From NCBI RefSeq assembly GCF_900103735.1, contig NZ_FMXE01000008.1:62001-126000 (forward strand): DNA of 64,000 bases, in the 5' to 3' direction. Below, one piece after another: positions 34,799-43,515 of the stretch (the first letter of the stretch is position 1; each line of letters opens with the position of its first letter). Below the pieces are notes generated by a model. The model did no database searches. It had not been told where the DNA came from and was given only the letters and a program-made list of their open reading frames with translations. Both the position numbers and the translations under genes were made by a program. The DNA is from Algoriphagus alkaliphilus (GTDB taxonomy: Bacteria; Bacteroidota; Bacteroidia; Cytophagales; Cyclobacteriaceae).

Positions 34799-35235
34799 TA
34801 TTTCTTACGGTAAGCTTTGGATAGGTTTACTTTGTTCACATCCACCAGAAATTTGTCCTGAAGGATTTTTCTTCCAAGCAGGATGGAATTTTTCATGCTG
34901 GATCGATCCGAAAGCGTAAACTCTGCTGAGAAAGTTTCCCCGGCAATTTTGATTTTAGTCACGATCAGAAAGCGTGTTTCTGCCTGACCGAAGGAATTTT
35001 TTACTTTTTTTTGTTTGTATTCTTCAAAAGATAGGGTCTTGCCTGTGAAATCTTTGTGACCCGGCATAAGTATCTCAAATTTCAACACTTTTTTACCGTC
35101 CTCCTCCACCTCCCGGATCGATTCGGCGTGAAGGCTGCTGGTGAAAGCTCCGGTATCTATTTTTGCCCAAACGGACTTGAGTCCCACTTTTGGAAGCGAT
35201 ATTTTCTCCTTTCGACCAATTATCTTTTTTTCCAT
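34798..35235 (-). CDS. Retropepsin-like protease paired with RimK (RimB type)
   Basis: A 145-residue protein of the family annotated as ATP-dependent zinc protease (Pfam Zn_protease). It has an aspartic-protease-type DTGA motif in [17 protein letters not shown] (Asp near 27) and the late [17 protein letters not shown], as in RimB, which trims the glutamate tail added by RimK. An ATG after an initial in-frame GTG is used as start. It ends where rimK begins (one-base overlap) and begins one base after the holB stop. The exact role is inferred from RimK proximity. Confidence 0.84.
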   Translation of the reverse strand: MEKKIIGRKEKISLPKVGLKSVWAKIDTGAFTSSLHAESIREVEEDGKKVLKFEILMPGHKDFTGKTLSFEEYKQKKVKNSFGQAETRFLIVTKIKIAGETFSAEFTLSDRSSMKNSILLGRKILQDKFLVDVNKVNLSKAYRKK

Positions 35236-35239
35236 CACC

Positions 35240-36373
35240 TTACTTTTTCTTTGACATCATGACCAAAAGGGTCATTGAAAGATCAGTGAAAATCATCTTT
35301 GCATTTCCATTTCGTTCGAGATGATAATGTGCCTGATTGAACGAATCGTAGAGTTTCATGGCATGATCCTCAGTGAGGACATTTTTGCTGATCTTATCGA
35401 TAAAATCCCGATCTACTTCTGTGGTACGCAGTAGCTGATCCAGATCCAGATTTTTAAGTAAAATCTCGCGAGTGACCGCAAGTCCTGTCATCATGAGGGA
35501 TTTCTGTGCCTCCTTGGGTTCCTTATGAAACTTATCCGCCAAATCAAAAATTTCTTTAAGATCCTTCGCCACACAAAGCCGAAACCAATCCCGAATCTGC
35601 GTGACTTGCAAATCTTCAACTTGGTCTATCATACGGTAAGCTTCACGAAGATTTCCATCAGCAAGCATAGCCACCTGTTCGGCAGTTTTGCTTTCGCAAA
35701 GTCCGGTCTCCACCAAATGCAATCCAATTTCCTCGTCGGTAAATGCGCGCACCAAAATCTTCTGTGTTCGGGAAAGAATCGTAGTCAGCAACTGATCTGC
35801 TTGGGAGCTCACCAACATGAAGATGGTTTTTGCGGGTGGTTCTTCAATGATTTTAAGCAAGGCATTGGCGGCAGAAGGATGAAGAAACTCCGGCGCCCAA
35901 ATCAACATGATTTTGTAGCCACCCTCAAAAGACATTAACGAAAGCGCCTGGATAATCTTGCGGGCAGAAGCTTTGGATATGTTCAGTTGCTTTTTTTCAA
36001 ACCCATTGAAATAAATGAAGTCATGGACATTTCCATAAGGGTGCGATCCGGCAAATTTTCTCCAACTGGTTAATACATCCGTTTTCTCCTCATCTTCTTC
36101 ATCCTCTTTTTCCTTTGCGATGACCGGAAAAGCAAAATTCAAATCCGGCATCACCAATCTTTTCATCCGCTGACAGGACGAACAAACTCCACAGGAATCT
36201 GTCTCCGTTCGGTTTTCACAATACAAAAATGTCGCTAAAGCCAGCGCCAGAGTCAAATTGGCCGAACCCTCCGGTCCATGAAAAAGGAGTGCATGCGCCA
36301 AGTGATTGGTCTTGACGGCATTGATAAGTTTTTCTTTTGTTTCCGGTAGGCCGGGGATTTCTGCAAACTGCAT
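35240..36373 (-). CDS. holB: DNA polymerase III delta' subunit
   Basis: A 377-residue clamp-loader subunit. Its degenerate P-loop (HGPEGSANLTLA, lacking the GKT Lys), the four-Cys zinc motif CENRTETDSCGVCSSC, and the sensor 1-like region ILSRTQKILVRA after LLKIIEEPPAKTIFML are typical of delta'. The C-terminal helical domain assembles with the other subunits. It sits between the GlmU-like gene (11 bases upstream) and the RimB-like protease, forming part of the reverse operon. Confidence 0.9.
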   Translation of the reverse strand: MQFAEIPGLPETKEKLINAVKTNHLAHALLFHGPEGSANLTLALALATFLYCENRTETDSCGVCSSCQRMKRLVMPDLNFAFPVIAKEKEDEEDEEKTDVLTSWRKFAGSHPYGNVHDFIYFNGFEKKQLNISKASARKIIQALSLMSFEGGYKIMLIWAPEFLHPSAANALLKIIEEPPAKTIFMLVSSQADQLLTTILSRTQKILVRAFTDEEIGLHLVETGLCESKTAEQVAMLADGNLREAYRMIDQVEDLQVTQIRDWFRLCVAKDLKEIFDLADKFHKEPKEAQKSLMMTGLAVTREILLKNLDLDQLLRTTEVDRDFIDKISKNVLTEDHAMKLYDSFNQAHYHLERNGNAKMIFTDLSMTLLVMMSKKK

Positions 36374-36384
36374 AGAGGAGTCGA

Positions 36385-37581
36385 TCAGGAATTTTTATCC
36401 CAAATTCTATAGCTTTTGGTCAAATCAAATACTCGTTCAATTATTTCTTTTTCGACTTGGCTCCATTCTTTCCCCCTTCTTCCAAAAACTGCCTTCGCAG
36501 TCTCGTCAAACTTCGGAAGTGAAAAGGTGGAAAATCCGGCTGCTCCACCCCAAGAAAAGGAGGGAATGAAATTTCTGGGAAATCCATCACCGAAAATATT
36601 GGACCCGACGCCTACTACTGTACCGGTATTGAACATGGTGTTGATCCCGCACTTCGAATGGTCTCCCATCATAAGGCCGCAAAACTGCAAACCGGTATTG
36701 GAAAAACCACCTTTGGTATAGTCCCAAAGTTTGACCGGCGCATAGTTGTTTTTCAGATTGGAGGTATTGGTATCCGCACCCAAGTTACACCATTCACCGA
36801 TGACTGAGTTACCTAGAAATCCATCGTGGCCTTTGTTGGCATAGCCAAAGAAAACCGCATTGGATATCTCTCCTCCCACTTTTGAAAAAGGCCCGACAGT
36901 CGTGTCTCCTCTTAACTTCGCCCCCATGTTCACGGTCGATCCCTCGCAAAGCGCAAATGGGCCACGGATTAACGCTCCTTCCTGGATTTCGGCGTTTTTA
37001 CCAATATAAATCGGCCCAGCTTCGGCATTGAGGACAGCCGCTTTGACTTTTGCGCCTTCTTCAAGAAAAATATTATCGGAAGCATAGAGTATCGTATGGG
37101 GATCATTGATCGGCTGTGAAGTTCTTCCTGTTGTCAAAAGGGCAAAGTCTTTTTTTATTTCAGAGGCATTGAATTGAAAAATATTCCATGATTTCTGAAT
37201 TAAAGTCGGCTCCTTTTCAATTTGGATTACATCTTTATCCATCGCAAAACCAAGATTTTTCTCGGTTTCTCCAATGTAGGTCGCCAAAAGTGTTTTTCCC
37301 CAAAAAAGCGCCTGATTGGGGCCAAGCTTTCTCAAAATAGTAAACGAAAAATCCTCAGGAAGCCAAGCGCCATTGATTGCCAATGCCGGCTCGGTATTTC
37401 TTGGAAATTTGGTCTGCAAATACTCTTGAGTCAGATAAAAAACCTCCGCAGAAGTGTATTTATGCCATTTCTCAGAAATTTTAAGGATTCCTACCCGAAT
37501 ATCTGCCACAGGACGGGTAAAAGTAAATGGCAGAAGAGATCCCCGGATTGCAGGGTCGTCAAACAATAAAATTTGATTCAT
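36385..37581 (-). CDS. GlmU-family nucleotidyltransferase/left-handed helix protein
   Basis: A 398-residue protein. The N-terminal half (from MNQILLFDDPAIRGSLLPFTFTRP) is a diverged nucleotidyltransferase-like domain without the classical GxGTRM loop; the C-terminal half is a left-handed beta-helix acyltransferase-like domain with hexapeptide repeats (for example NAEIQEGALIRGPFALCEGS and GDTTVGPFSKVGGEISNA). Bacteroidota have this family besides a normal GlmU, often annotated as putative sugar nucleotidyltransferase. ATG 37581 is chosen because an upstream start adds 11 unconserved residues and would lie in the rpmE2 terminator. Confidence 0.85.
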   Translation of the reverse strand: MNQILLFDDPAIRGSLLPFTFTRPVADIRVGILKISEKWHKYTSAEVFYLTQEYLQTKFPRNTEPALAINGAWLPEDFSFTILRKLGPNQALFWGKTLLATYIGETEKNLGFAMDKDVIQIEKEPTLIQKSWNIFQFNASEIKKDFALLTTGRTSQPINDPHTILYASDNIFLEEGAKVKAAVLNAEAGPIYIGKNAEIQEGALIRGPFALCEGSTVNMGAKLRGDTTVGPFSKVGGEISNAVFFGYANKGHDGFLGNSVIGEWCNLGADTNTSNLKNNYAPVKLWDYTKGGFSNTGLQFCGLMMGDHSKCGINTMFNTGTVVGVGSNIFGDGFPRNFIPSFSWGGAAGFSTFSLPKFDETAKAVFGRRGKEWSQVEKEIIERVFDLTKSYRIWDKNS

Positions 37582-37595
37582 AGGGCAAAAATAAA

Positions 37596-37629
37596 AAAGT
37601 CTCCCGGAATCCATGCCCCGGGAGACTTT
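37596..37629. terminator. Terminator after rpmE2
   Basis: AAAGTCTCCCGG (37596-37607) pairs with CCGGGAGACTTT (37618-37629), a perfect 12-bp stem flanked by A- and T-runs on both sides. It lies between rpmE2 and the start of the next gene and separates the operons. Confidence 0.85.
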
Positions 37630-37650
37630 TTCGGCGATCGCCGAAGCAAA

Positions 37651-37896
37651 TTACTTCTTTGCGTATCTTTTGTTGAATTTTTCAACTCTACCTGCAGTAT
37701 CAAGAAGCATCTTCTTGCCTGTGTAGAACGGATGGGATTCTGAACTTACTTCAATTTTGAATACCGGGTAAGTTTTTCCGTCTGTCCATTCAGTAGTTTC
37801 GCTAGTCTCAATAGTGGACTTAGTCAAAAACTTGAACTCGCTGGACGTATCGTGAAATACAACGTCTCTGTAATTAGGATGAATGTCTTTTTTCAT
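37651..37896 (-). CDS. rpmE2: 50S ribosomal protein L31, type B
   Basis: An 81-residue ribosomal protein. It begins [19 protein letters not shown] and contains [38 protein letters not shown], the standard type B layout. No Cys residues of the zinc-binding type A form are present, as expected for the zinc-independent type B. An upstream ATG at 37956 would add 20 unconserved residues, so 37896 is the start. It is monocistronic, with a strong terminator. Confidence 0.95.
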   Translation of the reverse strand: MKKDIHPNYRDVVFHDTSSEFKFLTKSTIETSETTEWTDGKTYPVFKIEVSSESHPFYTGKKMLLDTAGRVEKFNKRYAKK

Positions 37897-38149
37897 GTGA
37901 TTATAAATTGTTTCTAACTGCCACAAGAAATCTTGCTCTGAAAATGAACTTTCCACTTGAGGATGCCCACCTAATGCTTGATTTCATGATAAAGCAAGTT
38001 TTCTATTGCCTTTTCGAAATGAGGCACAAAGATATCCTTAAAATAAATCTGACCAAATGTTTCCCAAGGATTATTTCTCCTAATTCCCTGAATTTCTCTT
38101 GAAAAGAAGCTGGCAGATCTACAAAAGCGAAATTTAATTATTCAAACTC

Positions 38150-38797
38150 CTAGTTATTATTCTTTAGGTCACCCCGTTTGATCGACCGAATAAACTGAGA
38201 CCATGCAAATGGATCCAGGATTCGAAGGGGTCTGGGGCCGTAGAGGTCTTGATTTTGGAGCATTTGCCCTTGTTGGAAATATCGAAAATTCTCTGCTCCG
38301 GAGGCCGGCATTGACTCTGCCCATCGCAGCAGCATTTCAGGACTCATGTTGGATCTGCTGATGGACATGGGATCGACCACATTCATGGCAATGACTGCTT
38401 TTTTGAATTCCTCCTCTGTAGGGTAGGGCATTACTTCGATTTCTGCTAAAGCAATTTCATCAATTTGCATCGTTAAAATCAAACTGATTCGGTCATTATC
38501 CACTTTATCAGGCACTTTGAAGGATTGTTTTTTCAATCCTATAAAAGTGAATATCACACTGTCACCCTCTAATACGGGCATCGAAAAATACCCAAAACGA
38601 CCACTGGAGGTTCCTCTCCCCTTCTTTGGAACATAAATATTCACGCCAGGGACTGCGTCAGTGCTGTCTGCATTCAAAATGATACCTGAGAGCTGAATGA
38701 CTTTTCGCTCTTGCTGATCTTGAGCAAAAGTTTGCGCTGAATTGAGAAGGATTCCCATAGCAATAATCACTACGGAAGGAAGAAGCTGAGTTATTTT
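38150..38797 (-). CDS. Exported CarboxypepD_reg-like domain protein
   Basis: A roughly 215-residue exported protein. After a signal peptide (KITQLLPSVVIIAMGILL, cut near TFAQDQ) comes a carboxypeptidase regulatory-like beta domain: IQLSGIILNADSTDAVPGVNIYVP, GRGTSSGRFGYFSMPVLEGDSVIFTFIGLKKQ. This domain is usually the N-terminal part of TonB-dependent receptors, but here it stands alone with a roughly 100-residue unfamiliar tail. The start is uncertain: the open frame has only a TTG (38827) or the GTG chosen here (38797), which gives a clean signal peptide. Confidence 0.72.
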   Translation of the reverse strand, partial: KITQLLPSVVIIAMGILLNSAQTFAQDQQERKVIQLSGIILNADSTDAVPGVNIYVPKKGRGTSSGRFGYFSMPVLEGDSVIFTFIGLKKQSFKVPDKVDNDRISLILTMQIDEIALAEIEVMPYPTEEEFKKAVIAMNVVDPMSISRSNMSPEMLLRWAESMPASGAENFRYFQQGQMLQNQDLYGPRPLRILDPFAWSQFIRSIKRGDLKNNN

Positions 38798-38902
38798 CAC
38801 GAATATTGAATCTGGTGATAGCTTCAAGAAGCTTTTGCGATTTTAATCTAATTTCGGTTGAAATTTTATTTTCGATCCGATTTAATACGTTAAAACTTAC
38901 TA

Positions 38903-39286
38903 ATGAGACTCAAAAATATCAGTTTAAACTATGGATTGCGAATTTTTAAGGCACTTTCCGAGGAGCCTCGCGTTAGAATCATCCATTTATTGCTGCTAAA
39001 CAGGGAATTGAGTATCTCAGACTTGGAGCATATTCTTGATTTTACCCAAACAAAAACCAGCCGCCACCTTATATACTTAAAAAATGCAGGATTGTTGGGC
39101 AGCCGGAGAGTGGATCAATGGATGTTCTATTACATCTTGGAAGAATATATCGAAATCATTCAGCAGATTTTCAAGTTTATTCAGAAAGATCCCAGTCTTA
39201 TCCGCGATCAGGAGACCCTCGAGATCTTGAAATCAAACCGGGAACTGGCGATCAACAAAATCCAAAACAATCTATATAGACGCTGA
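38903..39286 (+). CDS. ArsR-family winged-helix regulator
   Basis: A 127-residue DNA-binding protein. The wHTH core is LRIFKALSEEPRVRIIHLLLLNRELSISDLEHILDFTQTKTSRHLIYLKNAGLL, typical of ArsR/SmtB-like repressors, followed by the wing GSRRVDQWMFYYIL. No Cys or His cluster for metal binding is present, so a metal sensor is unlikely. It is divergent from the exported regulatory-domain gene (roughly 100 bases apart) and followed after seven bases by a nucleotidase gene, with which it is probably co-transcribed. Confidence 0.85.
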   Translation: MRLKNISLNYGLRIFKALSEEPRVRIIHLLLLNRELSISDLEHILDFTQTKTSRHLIYLKNAGLLGSRRVDQWMFYYILEEYIEIIQQIFKFIQKDPSLIRDQETLEILKSNRELAINKIQNNLYRR

Positions 39287-39293
39287 TTTTCTC

Positions 39294-39989
39294 TTGAAAA
39301 CTTACCAACACCTTTTCTTTGACTTAGACCACACCCTGTGGGATTACGATCGAAATGTCGCCGAATCGCTTTCTGAACTGTACCAAATCTATGGACTTCA
39401 AGACATGGGTATTCCAACTTTTGAAAGATTTTTTGAGGCCTTTCATGATATCAACTTCCAACTCTGGGATTGGTATAATGTCGGAAAAATCGATAAACAC
39501 GATTTGAGAAAAACACGCTTTCCGAGAATTTTCGCCAAGGCTGGTGGACAAGTAAATGCCATTCCGAAAGAATTCGAAGAGGACTTTATGCATAGAACGT
39601 CCTCCAAACCCCATGTCTTTCCCTATTCCAAAGAGATTCTTACTTACCTCAAAGAAAAATACAGGATTCACATCATCACCAATGGATTCAATGAATCTCA
39701 ATCAAAGAAAATGCAATCTTCGGGCTTGGATGTTTTCTTTGAGTTGATCGTGACCTCAGAAACAACAGGACATAAAAAGCCCGATCCGAGGATTTTTCAC
39801 TATGCTATGAAGCAACTTTCCACTCGCTCTGAAAATTGCTTAATGATCGGGGACAATCCCAATTCAGACATTTTAGGCGCGCAAAACGCCTTCATTGATC
39901 AGGTCTTTTTTAATCCGGACAAAAAAGAAATCCAACTTCTTCCTACCTATACGATCGCCCACCTTCGCGAATTAGAAGACCTTTTGTAA
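39294..39989 (+). CDS. YjjG-type HAD pyrimidine nucleotidase
   Basis: A 231-residue HAD-superfamily phosphatase that probably removes 5'-phosphate from pyrimidine or non-canonical nucleotides. Motif I is HLFFDLDHTLWDY (Asp10, Asp12), motif II is RIHIITNGFNESQ, and motif III/IV are HKKPDPRIFH and CLMIGDNPNSDI. The cap helix EDFMHRTSSKPHVF fits the C1-cap YjjG branch. It starts at TTG, the only start that keeps the natural N-terminus KTYQHLFFDLD; no ATG is present between the two genes. Confidence 0.9.
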   Translation: MKTYQHLFFDLDHTLWDYDRNVAESLSELYQIYGLQDMGIPTFERFFEAFHDINFQLWDWYNVGKIDKHDLRKTRFPRIFAKAGGQVNAIPKEFEEDFMHRTSSKPHVFPYSKEILTYLKEKYRIHIITNGFNESQSKKMQSSGLDVFFELIVTSETTGHKKPDPRIFHYAMKQLSTRSENCLMIGDNPNSDILGAQNAFIDQVFFNPDKKEIQLLPTYTIAHLRELEDLL

Positions 39990-40020
39990 GCAAGCCACCG
40001 CCCTTTTGGGAGCGATCCTT

Positions 40021-40028
40021 TATCTTTG
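40021..40028 (+). promoter_or_regulatory. Candidate -7 promoter element of pruA
   Basis: TATCTTTG matches TAnnTTTG and lies 32 bases before the pruA ATG. The upstream TTTG (40005) is too close for the usual -33 spacing, so the call is tentative. Confidence 0.4.
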
Positions 40029-40060
40029 ACACATCAGAAACCAAATAAACTCCAAATATC

Positions 40061-41695
40061 ATGTTAAAAGGATTTTTCAATGTACCCATGCCACTCAATG
40101 AGCCGGTAAAATCCTACGCACCGGGTAGCCCGGAGCGAAAAGAACTTCAAAAAGCCCTTGCAGCGGCTCGATCCAATCAAATCGACATACCGATGTACAT
40201 CGGCAGTGAGGAAGTGAGAACGGGAAATACCCATCCCATGTCACCCCCGCACGACCACAAGCATATTTTGGGGCACTTTCACGAAGGAGACAGTTCCCAC
40301 GTGGAGCAGGCAATCAATGCGGCTTTGGGAGCCAAAGAAGCTTGGGAAAATCTGGCTTGGGAACAGCGCGCTGCTATTTTTCTAAAGGCTGCTGATCTTT
40401 TAGCCGGTCCATATCGCGCAAAAATCAATGCAGCTACCATGCTTGGTCAGTCAAAAAATGCCATGCAGGCGGAAATTGATGCGGCTTGTGAATTCATCGA
40501 CTTTCTTCGGTTCAATGTAAAATACATGTGCGAAATCTACGCACAACAACCGCCTGTCTCCGGAAATGGGGTTTGGAATCGATTGGAGCAGCGGCCTTTA
40601 GAGGGATTTGTGTTTGCCTTGACTCCGTTCAACTTTACTGCCATAGCAGGTAATCTTCCCGCCTCGGCAGCCATGATGGGAAATACCGTTGTCTGGAAGC
40701 CTGCTTACACTCAGATCTATTCTGCCAGTGTGCTCATGGAAGTATTCAAAGAAGCCGGAGTGCCTGATGGCGTGATCAACCTAATCTACGTAGATGGACC
40801 AACGGCAGGGGATATCATTTTTAAACATCGCGATTTTGCAGGAATCCACTTTACAGGCTCAACCGGTGTATTTCAGCACATTTGGAAAACCATCGGCGCT
40901 AATATCAACAACTACAAATCTTACCCAAGAATCGTCGGCGAGACTGGCGGAAAAGACTTTGTCTTAGCGCACAAATCAGCAAATGCGAAAGCTGTCGCGG
41001 TCGGTTTGGTTCGGGGTGCATTCGAATATCAAGGCCAAAAATGCTCCGCGGCTTCTCGTGCCTACATTCCTTCCAATATTTGGGAAGATGTCAAGAAATA
41101 TATGATCGAGGACCTAGACTCCATGAAAATGGGAGGGACAGAAGACTTTACCAACTTTATCAATGCCGTAATTGACGAGAAGTCTTTTGATAAAATCGCC
41201 AAGTACATTGAAGATGCAAAAAAAGCACCCGGAGTTGAAATCATTGCCGGAGGAAGCTTTGATAAGTCAAAAGGGTATTTTATCAAACCGACAGTCATTC
41301 TTACCCAAGATCCGATGTACACGACTATGTGCGAGGAGATTTTCGGACCTGTATTGACTATTTATGTCTACCATGAGGAGCACTTTGAAACAGTCCTTGA
41401 ACTGGTAGATCAAACGTCCCCATACGCCTTGACTGGTGCTATTTTCTCTCAAGATCGCTATGCCATCGAACTGGCTACCACCAAACTCAGAAACGCAGCA
41501 GGCAACTTCTACATCAATGACAAGCCAACAGGGGCTGTAGTAGGTCAGCAGCCATTTGGAGGAGCAAGAGCGTCCGGAACCAATGACAAGGCCGGATCGA
41601 TGATCAACTTACTGAGATGGGTCTCTCCAAGAACGATCAAAGAAACCTTTGTGTCTCCTGAAGATTACCGATACCCATTCTTGGGGAATGATTAA
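40061..41695 (+). CDS. pruA: L-glutamate gamma-semialdehyde dehydrogenase
   Basis: Oxidises glutamate 5-semialdehyde (from 1-pyrroline-5-carboxylate) to glutamate in proline catabolism. This 544-residue aldehyde dehydrogenase has the general base Glu294 in VGETGGKDF and nucleophile Cys328 in YQGQKCSAASRAY; PFNFTAIAGN and NAAGNFYINDKPTGAVVGQQPFGGARASG near the end are typical of the P5C dehydrogenase family. The length fits the mono-functional type. No putA proline dehydrogenase is adjacent. A clear terminator follows, so it is monocistronic. Confidence 0.95.
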   Translation: MLKGFFNVPMPLNEPVKSYAPGSPERKELQKALAAARSNQIDIPMYIGSEEVRTGNTHPMSPPHDHKHILGHFHEGDSSHVEQAINAALGAKEAWENLAWEQRAAIFLKAADLLAGPYRAKINAATMLGQSKNAMQAEIDAACEFIDFLRFNVKYMCEIYAQQPPVSGNGVWNRLEQRPLEGFVFALTPFNFTAIAGNLPASAAMMGNTVVWKPAYTQIYSASVLMEVFKEAGVPDGVINLIYVDGPTAGDIIFKHRDFAGIHFTGSTGVFQHIWKTIGANINNYKSYPRIVGETGGKDFVLAHKSANAKAVAVGLVRGAFEYQGQKCSAASRAYIPSNIWEDVKKYMIEDLDSMKMGGTEDFTNFINAVIDEKSFDKIAKYIEDAKKAPGVEIIAGGSFDKSKGYFIKPTVILTQDPMYTTMCEEIFGPVLTIYVYHEEHFETVLELVDQTSPYALTGAIFSQDRYAIELATTKLRNAAGNFYINDKPTGAVVGQQPFGGARASGTNDKAGSMINLLRWVSPRTIKETFVSPEDYRYPFLGND

Positions 41696-41703
41696 GAATG
41701 TCA

Positions 41704-41737
41704 AAAGCCTCGATCTTCTCAATTGGGGCTTTTTTTA
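41704..41737 (+). terminator. Intrinsic terminator of pruA
   Basis: AAAGCC ... GGGGCTTT stem with internal GAT/AATT pairing, followed by a run of seven T residues, nine bases after the stop. Confidence 0.82.
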
Positions 41738-41821
41738 TCATTATTCTGCTTAAAACTTCATAGCGCAGGATTTTTAATCCTTTAGAATCTATAAATTGCT
41801 TTAAACAAACCCCAGCAACTT

Positions 41822-42193
41822 GTGAAACTCGGCGCTTTTTCCATCAGCCTTTCTGTAAAAAACCTACAGGTATCCAAAGAATTCTATGAGCATCTTGGAT
41901 TTAAGGTTTTTGCCGGAGGCGAGGAAATGAACTATCTGATCATGAAAAACGAGGACAGTTTGATCGGACTTTTTAACGGAATGTTCGAAAAAAATATCCT
42001 GACTTTTAATCCGGGTTGGGATCAAAATGCCGGCAATCTTGATTCCTTTGATGATGTCCGAAGTATTCAGACGCAATTAAAGGCGCAAGGAATTCCCTTG
42101 GCCCAAGAAGTCGATCCCGCTAGTATGGGCCCGGGAAGTATTCTGTTTTTTGACCCGGATGGGAATACAATCCTAATTGATCAACATGTTTAA
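41822..42193 (+). CDS. VOC-family (glyoxalase-fold) protein
   Basis: A 123-residue protein of the vicinal oxygen chelate superfamily. It starts KLGAFSISLSVKNLQVSKEFYEHLGFKVFAGG and ends FFDPDGNTILIDQHV, the typical glyoxalase/bleomycin-resistance layout with a final Glu-poor ending. The classical H/E metal ligands are not all recognisable, so activity is uncertain. The start is GTG, which preserves the first beta strand. The retropepsin-like gene follows in the same direction after 48 bases. Confidence 0.8.
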   Translation: MKLGAFSISLSVKNLQVSKEFYEHLGFKVFAGGEEMNYLIMKNEDSLIGLFNGMFEKNILTFNPGWDQNAGNLDSFDDVRSIQTQLKAQGIPLAQEVDPASMGPGSILFFDPDGNTILIDQHV

Positions 42194-42241
42194 GAATAGG
42201 TGATTTTTTTTCGGACAACTTTCCCATATTTGGAGAGAGTT

Positions 42242-43396
42242 ATGAAAATCACCCCACCCATTTTCTTAATAACTTGGATTTCGTTTATTTTTCTCTCACC
42301 GGTATCTGCACAGGATAACCAATCTGTCTATGCATTTCCATTTCACATGGATTATAGGTGGATTGTATTTGAGGGACTTATGAATGGAGTCCAGACCGAT
42401 TTCGTATTTGATACGGGAACGAGCTTGGGTATGGCTAACAGTCTCAGCGAATCAAAGGGAAGAATAACCACAACAGGGAAAAAAATGAAAATCCTGGATG
42501 TGAATAATGAGGTCAAAAATGTGGATCTCGGAAAAAGTGATGTCATTCAGATCGGTGGCTTTCAATTCAAAAATGTATTCAGCCTGATCAATGACATGGA
42601 TCTTATGTATTGCAAGGATACCTATCTTTTGGGTTCCGATATCATAAGCCAGTTGAATTGGGAAATCGATTTCGAAAAGCAAGTGATCAAAGTTTCAAAA
42701 AAACCATTTCCCATACAGGATTCTGATTTAGTATTTAAGGTCGGATATTTAGATCAAAGGCCCTTCACCAGTTTACAAATTATGGATCTGGCCTATGAGC
42801 GCTTGACTTTAATTGATTTTGGCTACACCGGAGTTCTGGACATTCCAAGCGTCAACAAAAACATCCAGAGTTTTTTGACTGAAAAGGAGAGAAAGGGTCT
42901 TTCTAACCCATTTTTCCGTTATGCATCAGGCGCACTGGGTTCAAATTCTTTTCCTTCCACAACTATCTGGATGGATAGCCTTCGATTGGGGCAAAACTAC
43001 CTTCCAAAAATCCCGGTAGATTTTGAAGACAAGACGAAGACCAAAATTGGTTTAGAATTTTTTAAAACCCTCAGCTCAAAAACCATCATCAACAATTCCA
43101 AATCAACGTATGCTTTACAACTTAGGGAGCACCCTGAATTTGAAAAAAGCAATGGCATAGCTGTTTCTTTTGAAGATGGGAAATTTTTTCTCAAAGGAAA
43201 GCCTATAGGACTCACACCGCAGGACTCCCTTATTGAAGTAGAAGAGGAAATCCTAAGCATCAATGGGTTCAAAGCAGCAGATTTTGAAAATAATTGCCAA
43301 TTTCTGGATTGGTATATTTCCCTGAGACCTCTTGATATCCAAATCACCAAATTGGATGGCACCCAATTAATTTTTCCAAAAATTGTCCTAAACTAA
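42242..43396 (+). CDS. Exported retropepsin-like aspartyl protease
   Basis: A 384-residue exported protein with signal peptide ITPPIFLITWISFIFLSPVSAQ. Two retropepsin-like halves are visible: the first has FVFDTGTSLGMAN with the catalytic Asp and LLGSDIISQLNWEIDF, the second has LTLIDFGYTGVLDIPS with its Asp and KIGLEFFKTLSSKTII. The C-terminal 60 residues (VEEEILSINGFKAADF) look like a PDZ domain. This is the aspartyl-protease-plus-PDZ architecture common in Bacteroidota. The first ATG after a GTG at 42200 gives the signal peptide. Substrate unknown. Confidence 0.8.
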   Translation: MKITPPIFLITWISFIFLSPVSAQDNQSVYAFPFHMDYRWIVFEGLMNGVQTDFVFDTGTSLGMANSLSESKGRITTTGKKMKILDVNNEVKNVDLGKSDVIQIGGFQFKNVFSLINDMDLMYCKDTYLLGSDIISQLNWEIDFEKQVIKVSKKPFPIQDSDLVFKVGYLDQRPFTSLQIMDLAYERLTLIDFGYTGVLDIPSVNKNIQSFLTEKERKGLSNPFFRYASGALGSNSFPSTTIWMDSLRLGQNYLPKIPVDFEDKTKTKIGLEFFKTLSSKTIINNSKSTYALQLREHPEFEKSNGIAVSFEDGKFFLKGKPIGLTPQDSLIEVEEEILSINGFKAADFENNCQFLDWYISLRPLDIQITKLDGTQLIFPKIVLN

Positions 43397-43515
43397 CCTC
43401 CCTCATTAAAAAACAAGAATCAGGCAATTAGTCGGTTGGAATGAAAAAATCTATCTTTCTTGAGGATAAAATAATTCAATTCTAAAATCCCTTTTTTAAA
43501 ACTAATTGACCCACT

